From Halicephalobus mephisto (taxonomy: Eukaryota; Nematoda; Chromadorea; Rhabditida; Panagrolaimidae): 64,000 bases of DNA. The notes beneath the pieces are model-generated. The model had not been told where the DNA came from, did no database searches, and saw only the letters and a list, made by a program, of their open reading frames with translations. Of this stretch, positions 10,450 to 22,689 are shown piece after piece. How positions within the stretch are numbered: the first letter of the stretch is position 1; every line of letters starts with the position of its first letter. The translations under genes were made by a program, and so were the position numbers. The stretch is from positions 1 through 64,000 of the forward strand of contig SWDT01000215.1 of NCBI GenBank assembly GCA_009193035.1, given 5' to 3'.

Positions 10450-11772
10450 AAGTTAAAAAATATTTTTCTCATAGTTCTTATGGGTAGTGGTTATATTTCA
10501 ATCACAATAATATTGTCATAAAAATTATAAATAATTATTTCGATGAACATTTTCAAAATTTTCTAGGAATTTTAGAATTAAATATTTCAGATAATTTTAG
10601 TTTTTTTTTCGCTGAATTTTGGGAGATTCTAGAAACTTACATGGAATCTTCCAGAGGTTCAGAATCTTCCACTAGATTCCGAAGTGTTCTAAAAACTTCC
10701 ACAAAAATCTAAAAATATCCAGATTTTTCATTAAAATATTCAATTTTTCGAAATTTACTGATAAATTCTAGAAAATTTCAAATTCATTCTGTTGCGACAG
10801 AAACTGGACTAGAAAAAAGCACCTAAAGGGATAATTTAGACATCAAGGAACGTGGAATACTGTAGGACATGAGTGAGAATCTCCGTTGTCTTGTGTGAGA
10901 ATACATAAATTGTATCTGTTTTGTTTTTCGAATAAAGATCATTTATCTGATATGGACTCCCTCTGGCGACGGGATAACTACAACTTCTCCACAGCTCTTT
11001 ATCTAACAATATCTATGCATATATAACAATGTTACAAAACTTGATTCCAAAATTGATAAAAATTGCTACCGTACTAGCACACAAAAAAGTGTAACTTTTA
11101 ACAAAATAACAAATGCAAATTATCTTTATTATGTTCCAATTTTCGTTACAAATGTCGAATATTAATGAAAATATGACGATTATATTACATTTTTGTCATA
11201 TTTCACAATTGTTACTGTTAGATCGTGGTTAGGAGTTCCTGATCCGCAGATAGATAAGAAATATATAAAATAACTATATAAAGCCGGAGATACGAGATAC
11301 AAAAACAACTCTTACAAGAGTACTGTGCAATCTTGAATCACCACAAACGCACAATCGTACGTCTTTCGTTGGTCCTCAGGATATTTCCCTTCGAGACCAA
11401 AGTTATACAAGCTTCCACTCAAATAGGTAGTACCTGATTCAACAGTTACAAGACCAAAAATCACACTTTTTGTATATTGGAATTCACATTTGGTTCCATT
11501 TCAACTACGATTACATTTTTGTTTTCTCTTAAAATTCATAAAAATCTTAAATTTTCTATTTTTTCATCGAATTTCGAAAATATTTTTTAATATTTAAATT
11601 TCCTCATTTTTAAAACAAATTCTTTTTGATAGATCTCTTAGGTCTAGAAAAGTTTAAAAATCACGTCTGAACTACGCTTTGAGACTAATTAATTTTATTT
11701 AATTAGACTCATTAAATGGTCACTAGGATCGCCAGACCCTCGGGGAAAATTTCAAAAATTTTCCGATTTATA
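10450..11772. other. intergenic with repeat remnants
   Basis: No coding exon is supported. The part at about 10880-11030 belongs to an interspersed repeat listed separately; the rest is AT-rich sequence. Confidence 0.5.
10921..11030 (+). repeat. interspersed repeat, inverted copy at 23585-23670
   Basis: This stretch contains TTTTTCGAATAAAGATC, then ACTCCCTCTGGCGACGGG and ACAACTTCTCC. Its reverse complement shares CGCCAGAGGGAGT, AAGTTGT and a GATAAA-rich tract with 23585-23670. The AATAAA portion also resembles the 6680 and 22443 copies. LTR ancestry is possible but unproven. Confidence 0.5.
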
Positions 11773-13422
11773 ATGATCTCAAAAATTTTTCTACTTTATT
11801 TAATATCCAATTTTTCGATTAACTACGGTAATTCTGAGTGTACTGTAGGAAATCACACATTTCCTAATGGCGAAATATGGCTTCAAGAAAAATATTTCAA
11901 CGTCACTTGCCGGAGGGGAAAAATAAATGTAAGTTGAATTTTTACAAAAAAATAAAATTTTATAAATTAAAAAGATCATTTTCTAAAAAGTAATTTTTTT
12001 GAAAAAGTTCATTAATGAATTTTCGATTTTCGAACTTTTTCGAAAAGTTTATTAATGAATTTTTTAATTTTCGAACTTTTTCGAAAAGTTTATTAATGAA
12101 TTTTCCGATTTTCGGACTTTTTCGAAAAGTTTATTAATGAATTTTCCAATTTTCGAACTTTTTCGAAAAGTTCATTAATGAATCTTTGGACCCTATATGA
12201 ACCCCCGAACCCCTTGAGAACAACCTCTTCTCATTCGTTGACTTTCAAATGAAAAAAATACTTCAATCATCACCGAATTTTCTTTCACAATTTGTTTACA
12301 TGATTTTTGAACATTTTAAAACGCATAATAAACATTAATAAAAAATATAAAAATTGAGGAAATTTAATTTTTCATTTTTAAGTATTTTTCGGTGTTAAAA
12401 TTAACACTTGAAATACGATTCGAAAAAATAAAAACCAAAGAGCTGTTAAATTCAAAAATAATCTTGTTCAAAATTGTCGAATTTTTGAAATCTTCAATTT
12501 TCGAATAAAATTGATTTTGTTCGAATTTTAATTTCTCGATTTTTTAAATAGAATTAATTTTGAACCAATTTCGAAATTGATTCAAATTTTGATTCGAAAG
12601 TCCGAAAATCGGCAGTTCTGGTCCTGTCACGAATTATGTCCAAAAAATTATTAACAAAAGTTATGAGAAAAACCGAATTAAAATTAAAAATTACAATTTC
12701 ATAATTTTCCATAATAAGCCTAAAACGATTTTCATTTTTTTAAATTTAAAAAGCAAAAATTTTGTGAGATTTGTGATTTATTAAAAATATTTTTAATTTT
12801 TTTTATACTGTAATTTTTTAGGTCTTAAATTGTGTCACGGACAAGGGAACATTCCTTCCAGTAGGGACTCCCGCCTTCATAGAAGACGGAATCAAGTACA
12901 CCTGTGATCCCGTCGATGAACTGGTCGATGAACCGGTCGATGACTTTGAAGGTAGTGGAGAAGAAGAAATTCCCGGAGAATGTGAAGACGGAAAAACAGA
13001 GTACACTTTTGCTGGATTCGCCGTTTCTTGCTTGACAAATCTGATTCTGGGCTGTGTAGATCCATCTGGAGAAATCATCGTCAACAACTTCTTCTATTTG
13101 CCAAACAAAGCTTTGAAGTACTGTAAGATTTTTGGAAACGGTAAAAAAGCAAGAATAGAGAACAAAGGTAAGTCATGTAAATGATCGTCAACTTCAGAAT
13201 CCTGAAATTCCAGGTTGCTTCAACGGCTCGATCCACGACCATCCATCGGACGAGATTTATCACGTTCCAAAATACACCATCTGGACAACAGAATCCGGAA
13301 TGCAGTATCGGTGTGGAGACAACGGAATCAAGGTCTACAAATGCCCTCTTCCTGGAAACAAAACAATCCACACAGGATCCGCCTGGCTCGATGAATACAA
13401 CGTCCTCAATGTCTGTCACTAA
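11773..13422 (+). CDS. secreted Cys-rich protein, MIG-18-like (fibronectin type I-like), 236 aa
   Basis: Three exons join in frame: 11773-11928, 12822-13167, 13214-13422. The protein starts with a signal peptide (MISKIFLLYLISNFSINYG) and then has Cys-containing modules of the form C-x-x-G-x-x-F/Y-x-x-G-x-x-W ... Y/F-x-C. Examples are SECTVGNHTFPNGEIW, IKYTCDP and MQYRCGDNGIKVYKC. This resembles the nematode MIG-18-type domain related to fibronectin type I, found in secreted matrix proteins. An acidic spacer (VDELVDEPVDD, then EGSGEEE) divides two parts. The open frame extends 19 codons upstream to another ATG (11716), but starting at 11773 gives a proper signal peptide. AATAAA at 13445-13450 follows the stop, and the next gene converges on it. 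Confidence 0.78.
12000..12186 (+). repeat. tandem repeat, about 42-base unit, 4-5 copies
   Basis: The unit contains CGAACTTTTTCGAAAAGTTT followed by ATTAATGAATTTT. It lies inside the first intron of the MIG-18-like gene. Each unit carries a small palindrome (AACTTTTTCGAAAAGTT). Confidence 0.85.
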
Positions 13423-13542
13423 AATCACATTATGATTAAATTAAAATAAAATAAAACTCACTAAAATTAACTTCTCATCATCGTAAATTTGAATAATTTA
13501 ATGATTTTTATTTCTAGCTTTTATTATGGCAAAGGTCAAAGG

Positions 13543-14769
13543 TTAAGTGAGTTCAAGAAGGTTAAACACGTATTGTCTTTCTTTAGCGTCGTCCCAGGTT
13601 TCTTCTGAAAGCTTCTTTTGGAAGATCTTCCACCTCAGTCTTCTGCCTGTCTGGAGGTACTCCTTTGCGAACTCGTTTTCTTCCTCTGAATGAACAGAGG
13701 ATTCGGGAGACTCAATTTTGAGGGGTTTGGTTCTGAAAGCCTTAGGGACGTTGGAATCAGTTCCCTCTTCTTCTGAATCCTCTTCCGTATTCGAAGTCAG
13801 AGTAGATGCACTCTCGTCCGACGACTCTGAAGATTCTGAGAAACTTCTACTACTTCTAGAGCTTGATCTCTCTCTGCTGATCGAGGAAACACTTGATTGG
13901 TATTCGGAATCTGTCATCATACTGCTTTCGTCGTCACTCGAAAACGAAGCACAACTTCTGTTGTCCAGTTTGTCCTCCAACTCGGTTGAAATATGTTTTA
14001 TATGGAGAAAATTACAAAAGCCACCTCGAGTGCATTCACCGTGGTCGTGTTGTCTACAGACGGCGTCTCTGAAGTTTTCCACAGGAGAAAGTTCTGCAAA
14101 TATCGGAAATCCAGCAAAATACCGATTATTGAGTTCTTTTACAGCTCTTTTTGCAGATGAATAAGAAGTAAACTAAAAACAACTTGATTTTCATATAATA
14201 GGTTGAAGACTGACCTTGACATACACGTTCCCAATCAAGTGCTCCCCCATGTTTTCGCAGACGTGCATCTGGTTGATTCTACCGTAAGAATCTTCAATTT
14301 CGGTAAATACTTCTTCATAAAAGTCTTCAAAGATGGAAAAGTCATCTGGAGAAGTCGACGTTACTGGAAATAAAACATAAAAGTTTTAAAAATATATAAA
14401 CTAGATGAAATTTTAAAAACACAATCTATCCAATTTAAAAAATTTCTATATATAAATTCTGAAATGTAGGAAATTAGGAATTTCTAAATTTAGAAAATAT
14501 ATAATTAGAAAATTAAAAATTTAGGAAATATATAATTAGAAATTTAGAGAATTAAAAAACTCACTTTTGCAAGCTAGAGGCTGTACGTGACGAAATAAGT
14601 TCCTAATCAATACGGTTTTACTAGCTCTGGGAGGTCTGTGGATTCTGGAGCACTTCAATCCGTGTCTACAGGCCCCGATTCTCTGGTAAAACACGCAAAT
14701 TTCGCTGAAATTCATCATTTTTTGTAAATTCAAAGATACACCTTACCGTTCTTTCTCAGAGTCACTCAT
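13543..14769 (-). CDS. U2AF35-like splicing factor, divergent paralogue (313 aa)
   Basis: Four exons in transcript order, 14769-14747, 14704-14565, 14363-14215 and 14172-13543, join in frame. The layout is that of U2AF1: zinc finger 1 (C11, C20, C26, H30; IGACRHGLKCSRIH), a U2AF-homology RRM (FYEEVFTEIEDSYG, then GEHLIGNVYVK) and zinc finger 2 (C143, C151, C157, H161; GECTRGGFCNFLH). In human U2AF1 the pair binds the 3' splice-site AG with U2AF2. Differences: the UHM motif is RYF at 121-123 where human U2AF1 has RWF, and the usual Arg-Ser/Gly tail is replaced by about 130 residues of Ser/Glu/Asp-rich sequence ending in a basic, Trp-containing segment (RRLRWKIFQKK). Its own first intron is only 42 bases. 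A paralogue of the canonical subunit seems likely. Confidence 0.92.
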
Positions 14770-16381
14770 TTTATGATTTTATGTTTTTAAAATCGAAAAA
14801 GTTTATGGAAAAGCATTTTCATCGATTGAGGGCAGTCGATGAAGGAACCAAACATGGCACGCGCCGGGAATCCTCTCGAGACTTGAGTCTTTGCGTCCGG
14901 CAGCTGGCTCATGCTTTTCGGGAAAAACGGTCGGTCTAGAGCCAGTCTTTCCAAACTAGTCTTGTCTTTTACATAACAAAAGCCAATTATTCCACTATTC
15001 CCAAAATCACAAGTAACGAAAAAATACAAAAATTTTTTATTTTTTTAAAAATTAAAATAATCGATTTTTTACACATAATCAAGAGTGCTTAGGACCCACA
15101 GTAAAATACAGTAATCCAAAGAAATTTTCCATGAAGAAAATGTTTTTAAAAATTCTAAATTTTAATCAGTTTTCATTGTGGATTTTCCTACAGTAATAAA
15201 ACTTAAAAAAAATTATAAAAAAATATTTATCAAAAAATTTGAAAAATAAATAATTTTTAAAAATTTGAAAAATAAATAATTTTTAAAAATTTGAATTTTA
15301 ATCAACTTTCACCACGAATTTTTCTACAGTAATAAAACTTTAAAAAAATGTTTATCAAAAAATTAAAATAATTTTAAAAAAATTTTAATTTTCCTACAGT
15401 AATAAAACTTAAAAAAAATTATAAAAAAATATTTATCAAAAAATTTAAAATTAAAATAATTTTAAAAATTTCAACATATTGTATCAAAAAATTATTTTAA
15501 GAATTTTTTATCTTTTATTTTTTTGATTATCTTGAACTTCAAAAAACGTCGACAGATAACATATCATAAAATAGGCAATAAATAAATAAATAAATTTTTT
15601 TACTTTTCTCAAATTTTTAGATTTTCATCAATGAAAAACTTCGAAAAATCGTCTCTGATGCCCTTAGGGTACAACTGAGAATTTCAAAATAAATTTCGAA
15701 TAATCCTAATTACGTCCAAAAAAAATCTTTTTTTTATTAAAAAAATTAAAAAATAAAATTTTCAAAAACATTTAATAATTCATAATAGATACAGTAATCA
15801 CAGATTAAGAGGATTTTGTTCGATTCGAAAATTATTCATCTTCAAATTTCTAATATTTCTAATATTTCTAAAAATATTCAAATTTATATTTCTTGACCAA
15901 TGACTGGCCATCTAGACTAAAATTACAGTAATCGAATAATTTAAAATTAAATTTATTTAAAAAAAATAAATTTATTTTTAAATAAAAAAAATTAAAAAAG
16001 TGTAAAAACCATTTTTATTCTTGAAAATTTGCACAATTTACAGTAATTCAAAATTATTTTTATTTCTCAACTTTCCAGATTCCATTTGTAACTTTAAAAT
16101 TAATCTTTTTTGAAACGACCTTATTTTGTCTTCATTGCCCAGCACCATTTCTGATTATAATTTTATCAAACAAATATTATCGATGTTCCCAACAAGAGAT
16201 CTAAATAAATTTCTACAAAACTTACAGTAACTGAGGAAGATAGAACTTTCGAAGAACAAACCCGTCAAGACATTTGAAAACAAACGATAATTTTTTTGCA
16301 TCATTAAAATCAGAAGCAGTAGTAATACTCTTCGCCGGGTAAGTTCACGGCTTGTGTGACTGGATATAAGCAAAGACACGT
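14770..16381. other. intergenic with a promoter-like island and AT repeats
   Basis: A higher-GC, higher-complexity stretch at about 14800-15010 lies directly upstream of the U2AF35-like gene and may be its promoter. The rest (15020-16080) consists of imperfect repeats of AT-rich words such as CTACAGTAATAAAACTT. No coding exon is supported. Confidence 0.5.
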
Positions 16382-17546
16382 TCAGTTCGCTACAATCGGG
16401 ACATCCTTTTCCCTTAGATGAGTCGGGACCGGGACGCTGAATTCATACGAGCCCTTGGAAGAGAGAAGGCAGTTTATGGCCCCGAGATTAGATTGATCAG
16501 CACCAATATGGCCAATATGACGAAAATCAGTCGGATCTCCAATCATCGAACGGTCAATTTTCACTCGACCAATCTGAAAAATTATCGATTAAATGTCGTT
16601 TGTCTATAAAATATTTGGCAGTTGATTAAAAAGTGCTTTTTCTTTATGCTTCATTTATTAGCGCTCATGTACACAGCGTTTTCCTTTACAAGTATCTTTC
16701 ATGCTAGTTAATCTCCTTGTTGGAAGTCGTCCATTCAATTATCTTCAAGGAAAATCGTAAAGTAGTGCAATTACATTCAAGTTACTTCTGAAACTTGACA
16801 CTGAGGCAAATCTCCGAGAAATTGCTTCAAAAAGAGGACAGTCGGTCATTCAGTTCTAGTTGTCTTCCAAAAGAAACGATTCTTTCATAAAATTAAAAAT
16901 TTGAAGATCTCCTCTTGACTCAAAATGGAAGCATTAACAAGAAACTATCAGACTCGGGAGTAGCGCTACTCAAACACAAGTAAATCAGAGTAAATATTTG
17001 GTTAATTTGGACAGAGCTGCAGCCGAAACAGATCAAAGGGCCGGTTTAGGAGCAGGACAAATAAAAATCATCATTTTCGCTTATTAACCGGATTCATATA
17101 TGAATTTTTTGTATAATTATCTCAGATCGATAAAGTAATAAAAGAAAAAATCACTGTTTTAATTACCGAAATGATTCCTGAATCATAGTCGTTTCGAATA
17201 AAAAAAACAATAAAATCATTAATTCTATCGATGTTAATGGATTTCTATGAATTTTTTGTATAATTATCTCAGATCGATAAAGTAATAAAAGTCAAAAAAT
17301 AATTATAATTTTAATTACTTCAATGATCATATATGAATCATGTAAAATTGTCCCAAATGAAAAAAATAAAAAAACAATAATTTCGATTGCTGAATTTATT
17401 CATATATGAATTTTGTAAAATTCATTCGGATTGAAAATTAATAAAATTTAAAATTTAATAAAATTTAAAAAACTTACGTCACTTTGAGGCGAGACACAAC
17501 AATTCAGAATCCAGAATTTTGGAGGAGATCGACCACGAAGGAGCAT
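16382..17546 (-). CDS. Cdc42 small effector (SPEC/CDC42SE) homologue, 86 aa
   Basis: Two exons, 17546-17478 (23 codons) and 16573-16382, join in phase 0 across a 904-base intron. The protein carries a complete CRIB motif at residues 34-47: IGDPTDFRHIGHIG fits I-S/G-x-P-x-x-F-x-H-x-x-H-x-G. Just before it is KIDRSM, matching the RRRIDRTM of vertebrate CDC42SE proteins. A Trp and Cys-Cys pair (FWILNCC, residues 11-17) correspond to FWHKLGCC, where the cysteines are palmitoylated in human SPEC proteins. Length fits (human about 80). The likely role is a membrane-anchored adaptor binding GTP-Cdc42. A TTCTCCAG acceptor lies one base before the ATG, suggesting trans-splicing. Confidence 0.9.
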
Positions 17547-20500
17547 TCTGGAGAAGCGATTTTTTAACTTCAGTTTGGCTAAAATTAAATATTTATAATT
17601 TTCTATAAAAATAAAAATAATTTTTCTTCGCGAAAAAAACAAATCAGATTCGACCCAATTTTGAGTAGATCAAGTACATCATGAAATACTTATATTTATA
17701 ATATTGAATATAAATAATAGTAAATTTAAATATTATTTTAGGATTCTATTGATTTCAAACGAAACAAAACCAGGAAAAGAGAGCGCAACAAAACGCGAAA
17801 TACTGGAGTCCGGCCACCTGACTGGCTGCTCTCTTTCTTTGGTCGCGTCCGACGACGTTTGCGCGAGGAAAAAGGGTCTTTTATATATGCGACATGTTCC
17901 TGAAACAAAAGCCTCCAAGACATCCTACGGAAATTGAGAGAGTTAATGGGGTAATAGTACCCTTAATTCGAACGGAGAAATAGGAAATCAAACTTCCTGA
18001 AAGAATAACAGAACAAAAAAGTTCAGGTTTTCGTTTCAGGACCGAAAATCGTTCAAAAACATTTTTTTTTTCGAAATCAAAATTTGGAAATGTTTAATAA
18101 GCAATCCTAAAATTAAAAATTTTCAAATTTTCGTTTTAAAACAGAAAAGTTAAATTTGGAAAAGTTTAAATTTTCGTTTCAGGACCAGAAATCGTTCAAA
18201 AATAATTTCTTTGAAAATAAAAATATTTAACTTTTTCGAAACCAAAGTTCTGAGGTTTAATATCTAATCCTAAGATTTAACATTTTCCGTTCTATGGCCT
18301 CAGGGTTTATTTGTCTTTTTTGACGGCCGGAAGCCTGAGGGCATGCAAGAGTTAAATTCGGAGGCTCAATACTAAAAAGATGGATAATCGAGTTTTTTGG
18401 AAGGACACGCAATTTCAGAATTACTAACTACAAATTCCAAAAAAAAAAATAAAAATAAAAAAAAAATAAATTTAAAAATAAAAATAAATTTTAAAATAAA
18501 TTTTAAAAAAAAATAAATTTGTACTTTTTTATGAGGAAGTAAAAAATTCAGGATAAATCCTAATAGAGACAGATGTCGAGGAGGTCGTCGGGATGGCAAC
18601 AAATGAGCAGATGAGTCCGATTTTCTAAATGCAAACAGAGGCAGGTGACCTCTCAAAAAAACGTAAATGATTAAAAGCGAAAAAAAACTGAAAAAAGATT
18701 ATCGAGGACAGCAAACAAGATTCATAAATATCAGAGGTGTGGAAAACGATACTTCAAACCCATTGTGAAAACTTTCCTGTCGAGACCGAAGATTACGAAA
18801 TTTAAAATTTATGATTTTTCAAAAAGATTATGTAAATTTTGGAAATCAAATTATTCATAAATAACAAACTTTTTGTAATCGGATTTTGAAAAACGGTCTC
18901 TGCACGAATTTGTGAAACTTTCCAGTTGGGACCAAAATTATAGAATTTGAAATTTATGATTTTGGAAAATTTCAAAAATATTACATAAAAATTAAAAATT
19001 ATTATTTTAAATAAAAAAACTCAAAAATGGTCTCTGCACGAATTTGTAAAACTTTCCAGTTAGGACCAAAATTGCGAAATTTAATATTTATAAAATTCTA
19101 GAAAATTCTAAAAATATTACATAAAAATTAAAAATTATTATTTATAAATTAAAATTTTATAAATTTTCTTAACATGAATTTCCAAAATTCCTCAACTGAA
19201 ATAAAAATGGTGAAATTGAAAGTTTATATAGTTTTAGAAAATTTCAAAAACATCTAGTAGTTTCGAAATATTATCAACGATAAACAACAAAAATGTTTTT
19301 CATAAAATTCCGAGAAACCGTCTCGATGCGTTTCTAGAACTTTCCAGTTAAGACCGAAAGTTATCGAATTTAGTGTTTTTAAGATTCTGTAATTATCATA
19401 AAACAAAAAAATTACTATAAAATTCCAAAAAATCGTCTGAACACGAATTTTTTAAATTTTCCACTTGGGACCAAAAATGATAAATAGTTATATTTATATT
19501 TTTATAAAATTCCAAAATCGCTTAAAAAATAAAAAAAAATTTAAAAAATAAAAAAATTTAAAAAATAAAAAAAAATTTAAATAATTCCAACAAAAATTTT
19601 CAGAATTTTCCATTTGGGACCAAAAAGTAAAATTTATTCTTTATGTTGTAGAAAATCCTAAAAATACCAAAATAAGAGATTTCGGGAATTTATTTGATGT
19701 TTTGTAATTTTATCAAAACGTTGTAAACAAGGAAATTCCCCAGGGATCGACGCTTTCCTCAATTTAGGAAAAAAATAAAATCGGTCTGCGGATGAGGCAA
19801 ATATAAAATTGTTCAAAAAAATTCAGACCTCTATTTTGTAAAAATTGAAACTCAGGATTCAAAATCGAAATTTGGATTTTTTGATTTAAAAAATGAAAAT
19901 TTTCTTATTTTAAAAAGTTTTAATTTTCGATTTAAAAAGTGAAAATTTTTTATTTTAAAAAGTTTTAATTTTGAATTTAAAAAATAAAATTTTTTTTTAT
20001 TTTAAAAAGTTTTAATTTTTTTTTGCTTAACTTTTCTCGATCCAGATTTGACTTATAAGTTGTGTCTTGACACGAAAAACCCGAACTTTTTATAGTTGAA
20101 GTTTACAATCAAAGTCCGAAATTTTAATTTTTCGCGTTTAGACAAAACTTATGAGTTGTGTTTTAATTTTAAAAAATCAGTTAATTTCGAACTATCAATT
20201 TAGATGAATTTTTAAAATAAGAAAATTTAAAATTTATTTCTTAAAAAATACCGTATTTTTTTTAGGATTTTTAAAAATGAAAAAATTCAAAACTTATTTT
20301 TTAAAAAAGTACCGTAATTTTTTAATATTTTTGAAAATAAGAAAATTTAAAATTTATTTTTTGATTTATTTTGAAAATAAAATTTTTTTTGAAATTAAAA
20401 ACCGAATGACACCTGAGATTTCATTTTCGACTTTTTGACACTTGTTTGAAAATGCCAAAAAATAAAAATATCTTTTTTCATCAGACCTACGCTTTTTCGA

Positions 20501-20716
20501 ACAAGCAACAAATAATAAATCAGTTTCATTCAAATCTCAAGCTCGAAATTTTTCAAGTACATTGTCCACAAAAAATTGAAATCAGGCCCACGCCACAGAT
20601 TCGGAAAATTTCGTACTTGAATTGACTAAGTGCTGTTGTGACGGTTTCTCGAGAGTAAAACAAAGATTTTTGTAATTTTCTAAGAACTTGACGATCGGGG
20701 ACTTCCTCGTCATAAA

Positions 20717-20781
20717 TTTCATAAATTTCATAAATTTCATATATTTCATAAATTTGATAAATTTTATAAATTTCATAAATA
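20717..20781 (+). repeat. 9-base minisatellite (ATAAATTTC)n
   Basis: About seven near-identical 9-base units. They create a spurious Lys/Phe/Met repeat frame on the minus strand. Confidence 0.9.
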
Positions 20782-21867
20782 AAAATTATTTTTAATTTTT
20801 CGAAATTTAAAAAAATTAAAAAATTTCTGATTTTTGAGATTTCAGAAAATTTTGAATAATTGTGAAATCTTTTAACTTTTTATAAAAATTTGAAAAATTT
20901 TAAGTTTTTATAATTTTTAAAAATTTCGAAAATTTTTCAGTTTTCAGAATCTACCGTGAGACTTTACAAAACTTTTAAAATTTTCACATAATGCTAAAAA
21001 TTTCATTAAATACAAAAAAATTCTAAATTTTCTAAAGTTTTCTAAAATTTTTGAATTTTTACGGAACTTTGATATGTTCAAAAAAATAAAGAATTATCTC
21101 TTCGAATTAAGTAAAAATCGGAATTTCAGATCGACATGGAAGAAACCAGATCCTTGAGCTAAGTGTTTTTTGTCCGCGTTCGTGGTCCGTCCCTGAGGGA
21201 ATCGGGTGGACACATCCCGGAACCAGCTTACACAAATCCAAAGTGCAGGATGATTAATGAACCAGTCCAATCAACAATGATCTGGATGGATTTGCGGTTT
21301 TTCTAAAGGATTAAGATTTCAATGAAACTATTCAATTTTCACAAAGCATCTAAAAAAATTCCATTTTTGAATTGTTTTCATTCAAAAAAAATATCAGTTG
21401 GATTTTAAAAATTTCATTTGTTTCAAAATTTATCACATTAATTTATTTAAAAAATATGAATTAAAAAAAAATAGTTTAAAAATCAATGTTAAATTTGAAA
21501 AATTCCACATTGAGGTCCGTAAAAAAATCCACGTCGAAATTAAAATTGAATTTTTGTGAAAAATTAAATAATCAAATCTGTTTTGATTTTACAAATAAAT
21601 TTCAAATTTTATTTTAACTTTAAATTTTTCACAAATGTTAATAAAAAAATACCAACGGATTTGTTTTGATCTTACAAAAAACTGTAGATTTAATTTTAAT
21701 TTCGAGAAAAATTAAAATTATTTTTAAAACTTTTTAATTTCCATGTATTTAAATAAATATGGATTTTTCATAAATTAGAATTTCATTGAAATTTTTGAAA
21801 CATTCTAGAAAATTCGTGAAATCTCTGGAGTTTTAGAAAATTTTAGATGAAATTTTATATATCTAGT

Positions 21868-21966
21868 AAAAGTACTTAGTTACTCAGTTATTCAGTTACT
21901 CAGTTACTTAATTACTTACTTAGTTACTTAATTACTTATTTATTTAATTACTTACTTAGTTATTTG
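21868..21966 (+). repeat. 8-base minisatellite (AGTTACTY / AATTACTT)n
   Basis: About twelve 8-base units with slow drift between AGTTACTC, AATTACTT and AGTTATTT. Confidence 0.9.
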
Positions 21967-22442
21967 CTTTGATATACAGATGAAATAAAGAATGAAGTTC
22001 TACAGTAATCCGTAATTTGATAGAAAATTCTGAAACCTTTGGTAGTCTCACAGAAGCTTCTGAATCTTTTTAGAATTTTCCGAAATTTTAAAAATTTCTA
22101 CAATAATTTAAAATTGAATAAAAAATTTCGAAATCTTGTATATTTTTAAAATTTCTAATATATTTCAGAATCTAATTGAAGCTTCTAGAATTTTTCGAAA
22201 GTTTAGATGAACTTCTACAGTAATCCGGAAATCAGAAAACAATAATGAAACTTGGGAATTTTAGAATATTCTGAAATCTAGAATTTTCAAAAATTTCTAT
22301 AATATTCCAGAATTTAGTGAAAATTTGGAATTCAGATCCGAAACTGGACTTTTTGAACTTTTCAGAAAATTCTGGAAATTAATATCGAGATAATTTTAAA
22401 ACTTATTTTTAATTTTCAGTAATTTTATAACTTGTGACCGGG

Positions 22443-22542
22443 CGAGCTGTGATCGTCACCACCGCTCTTGGGATTATGTAACTTTTCTATTTTCGAATAA
22501 AAGCATCAGATCGGAAAAAACAAGAACTGCTGGCTCTGGTTT
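22443..22542 (+). repeat. interspersed repeat, second copy of 6680-6778
   Basis: See 6680-6778: shared CACCACCGCTC, GGATTATGTAA, AATAAA and CTGGCTCTG in order. It contains TTTTCGAATAAAAGCATC, resembling the repeat at 10921. Confidence 0.5.
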
Positions 22543-22689
22543 AACTTGTCCTAATCCAGGATGTACGAATTATTTATTACCGTTTTTCATTGCTCATTGC
22601 GGATTCAGAATTCTGTCAATTTGATGAACATTGACCGGCGATCTCGTTCTCGGAATCTGAAATCACTTTGTTGATTAATTATTCAGTAA

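Larger units (their letters stand above)
17547..22689. other. 5 kb repeat-rich intergenic region with a few unique islands
   Basis: I see no supported gene. Higher-complexity islands at 17750-17940 (upstream of the Cdc42 effector, so perhaps its promoter), 18540-18660, 20520-20710 and 21120-21300 stand out. Between them are AT-rich repeats, among them a recurring phrase like CTTTCCAGTTGGGACCAAAA (about 18780-19640) that reappears at 61890-62210. GCCTCAGGG (18297-18305), GCCTGAGGGCA (18333-18343) and TCCCTGAGGGA (21190-21200) are TFAP2-like palindromes. Confidence 0.5.

Noticed and set aside
13718..14164. 148-codon plus-strand Leu/Ser-rich frame
   Set aside because: It is antisense to the acidic Ser-rich tail of the U2AF35-like exon, which accounts for the open frame.
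16155..16379. 74-codon minus-strand frame next to the Cdc42 effector
   Set aside because: No splice consistency with the effector exons and no family resemblance.
17704..17937. 77-codon plus-strand frame
   Set aside because: It overlaps a probable promoter island, has frames on both strands and no recognised domain.
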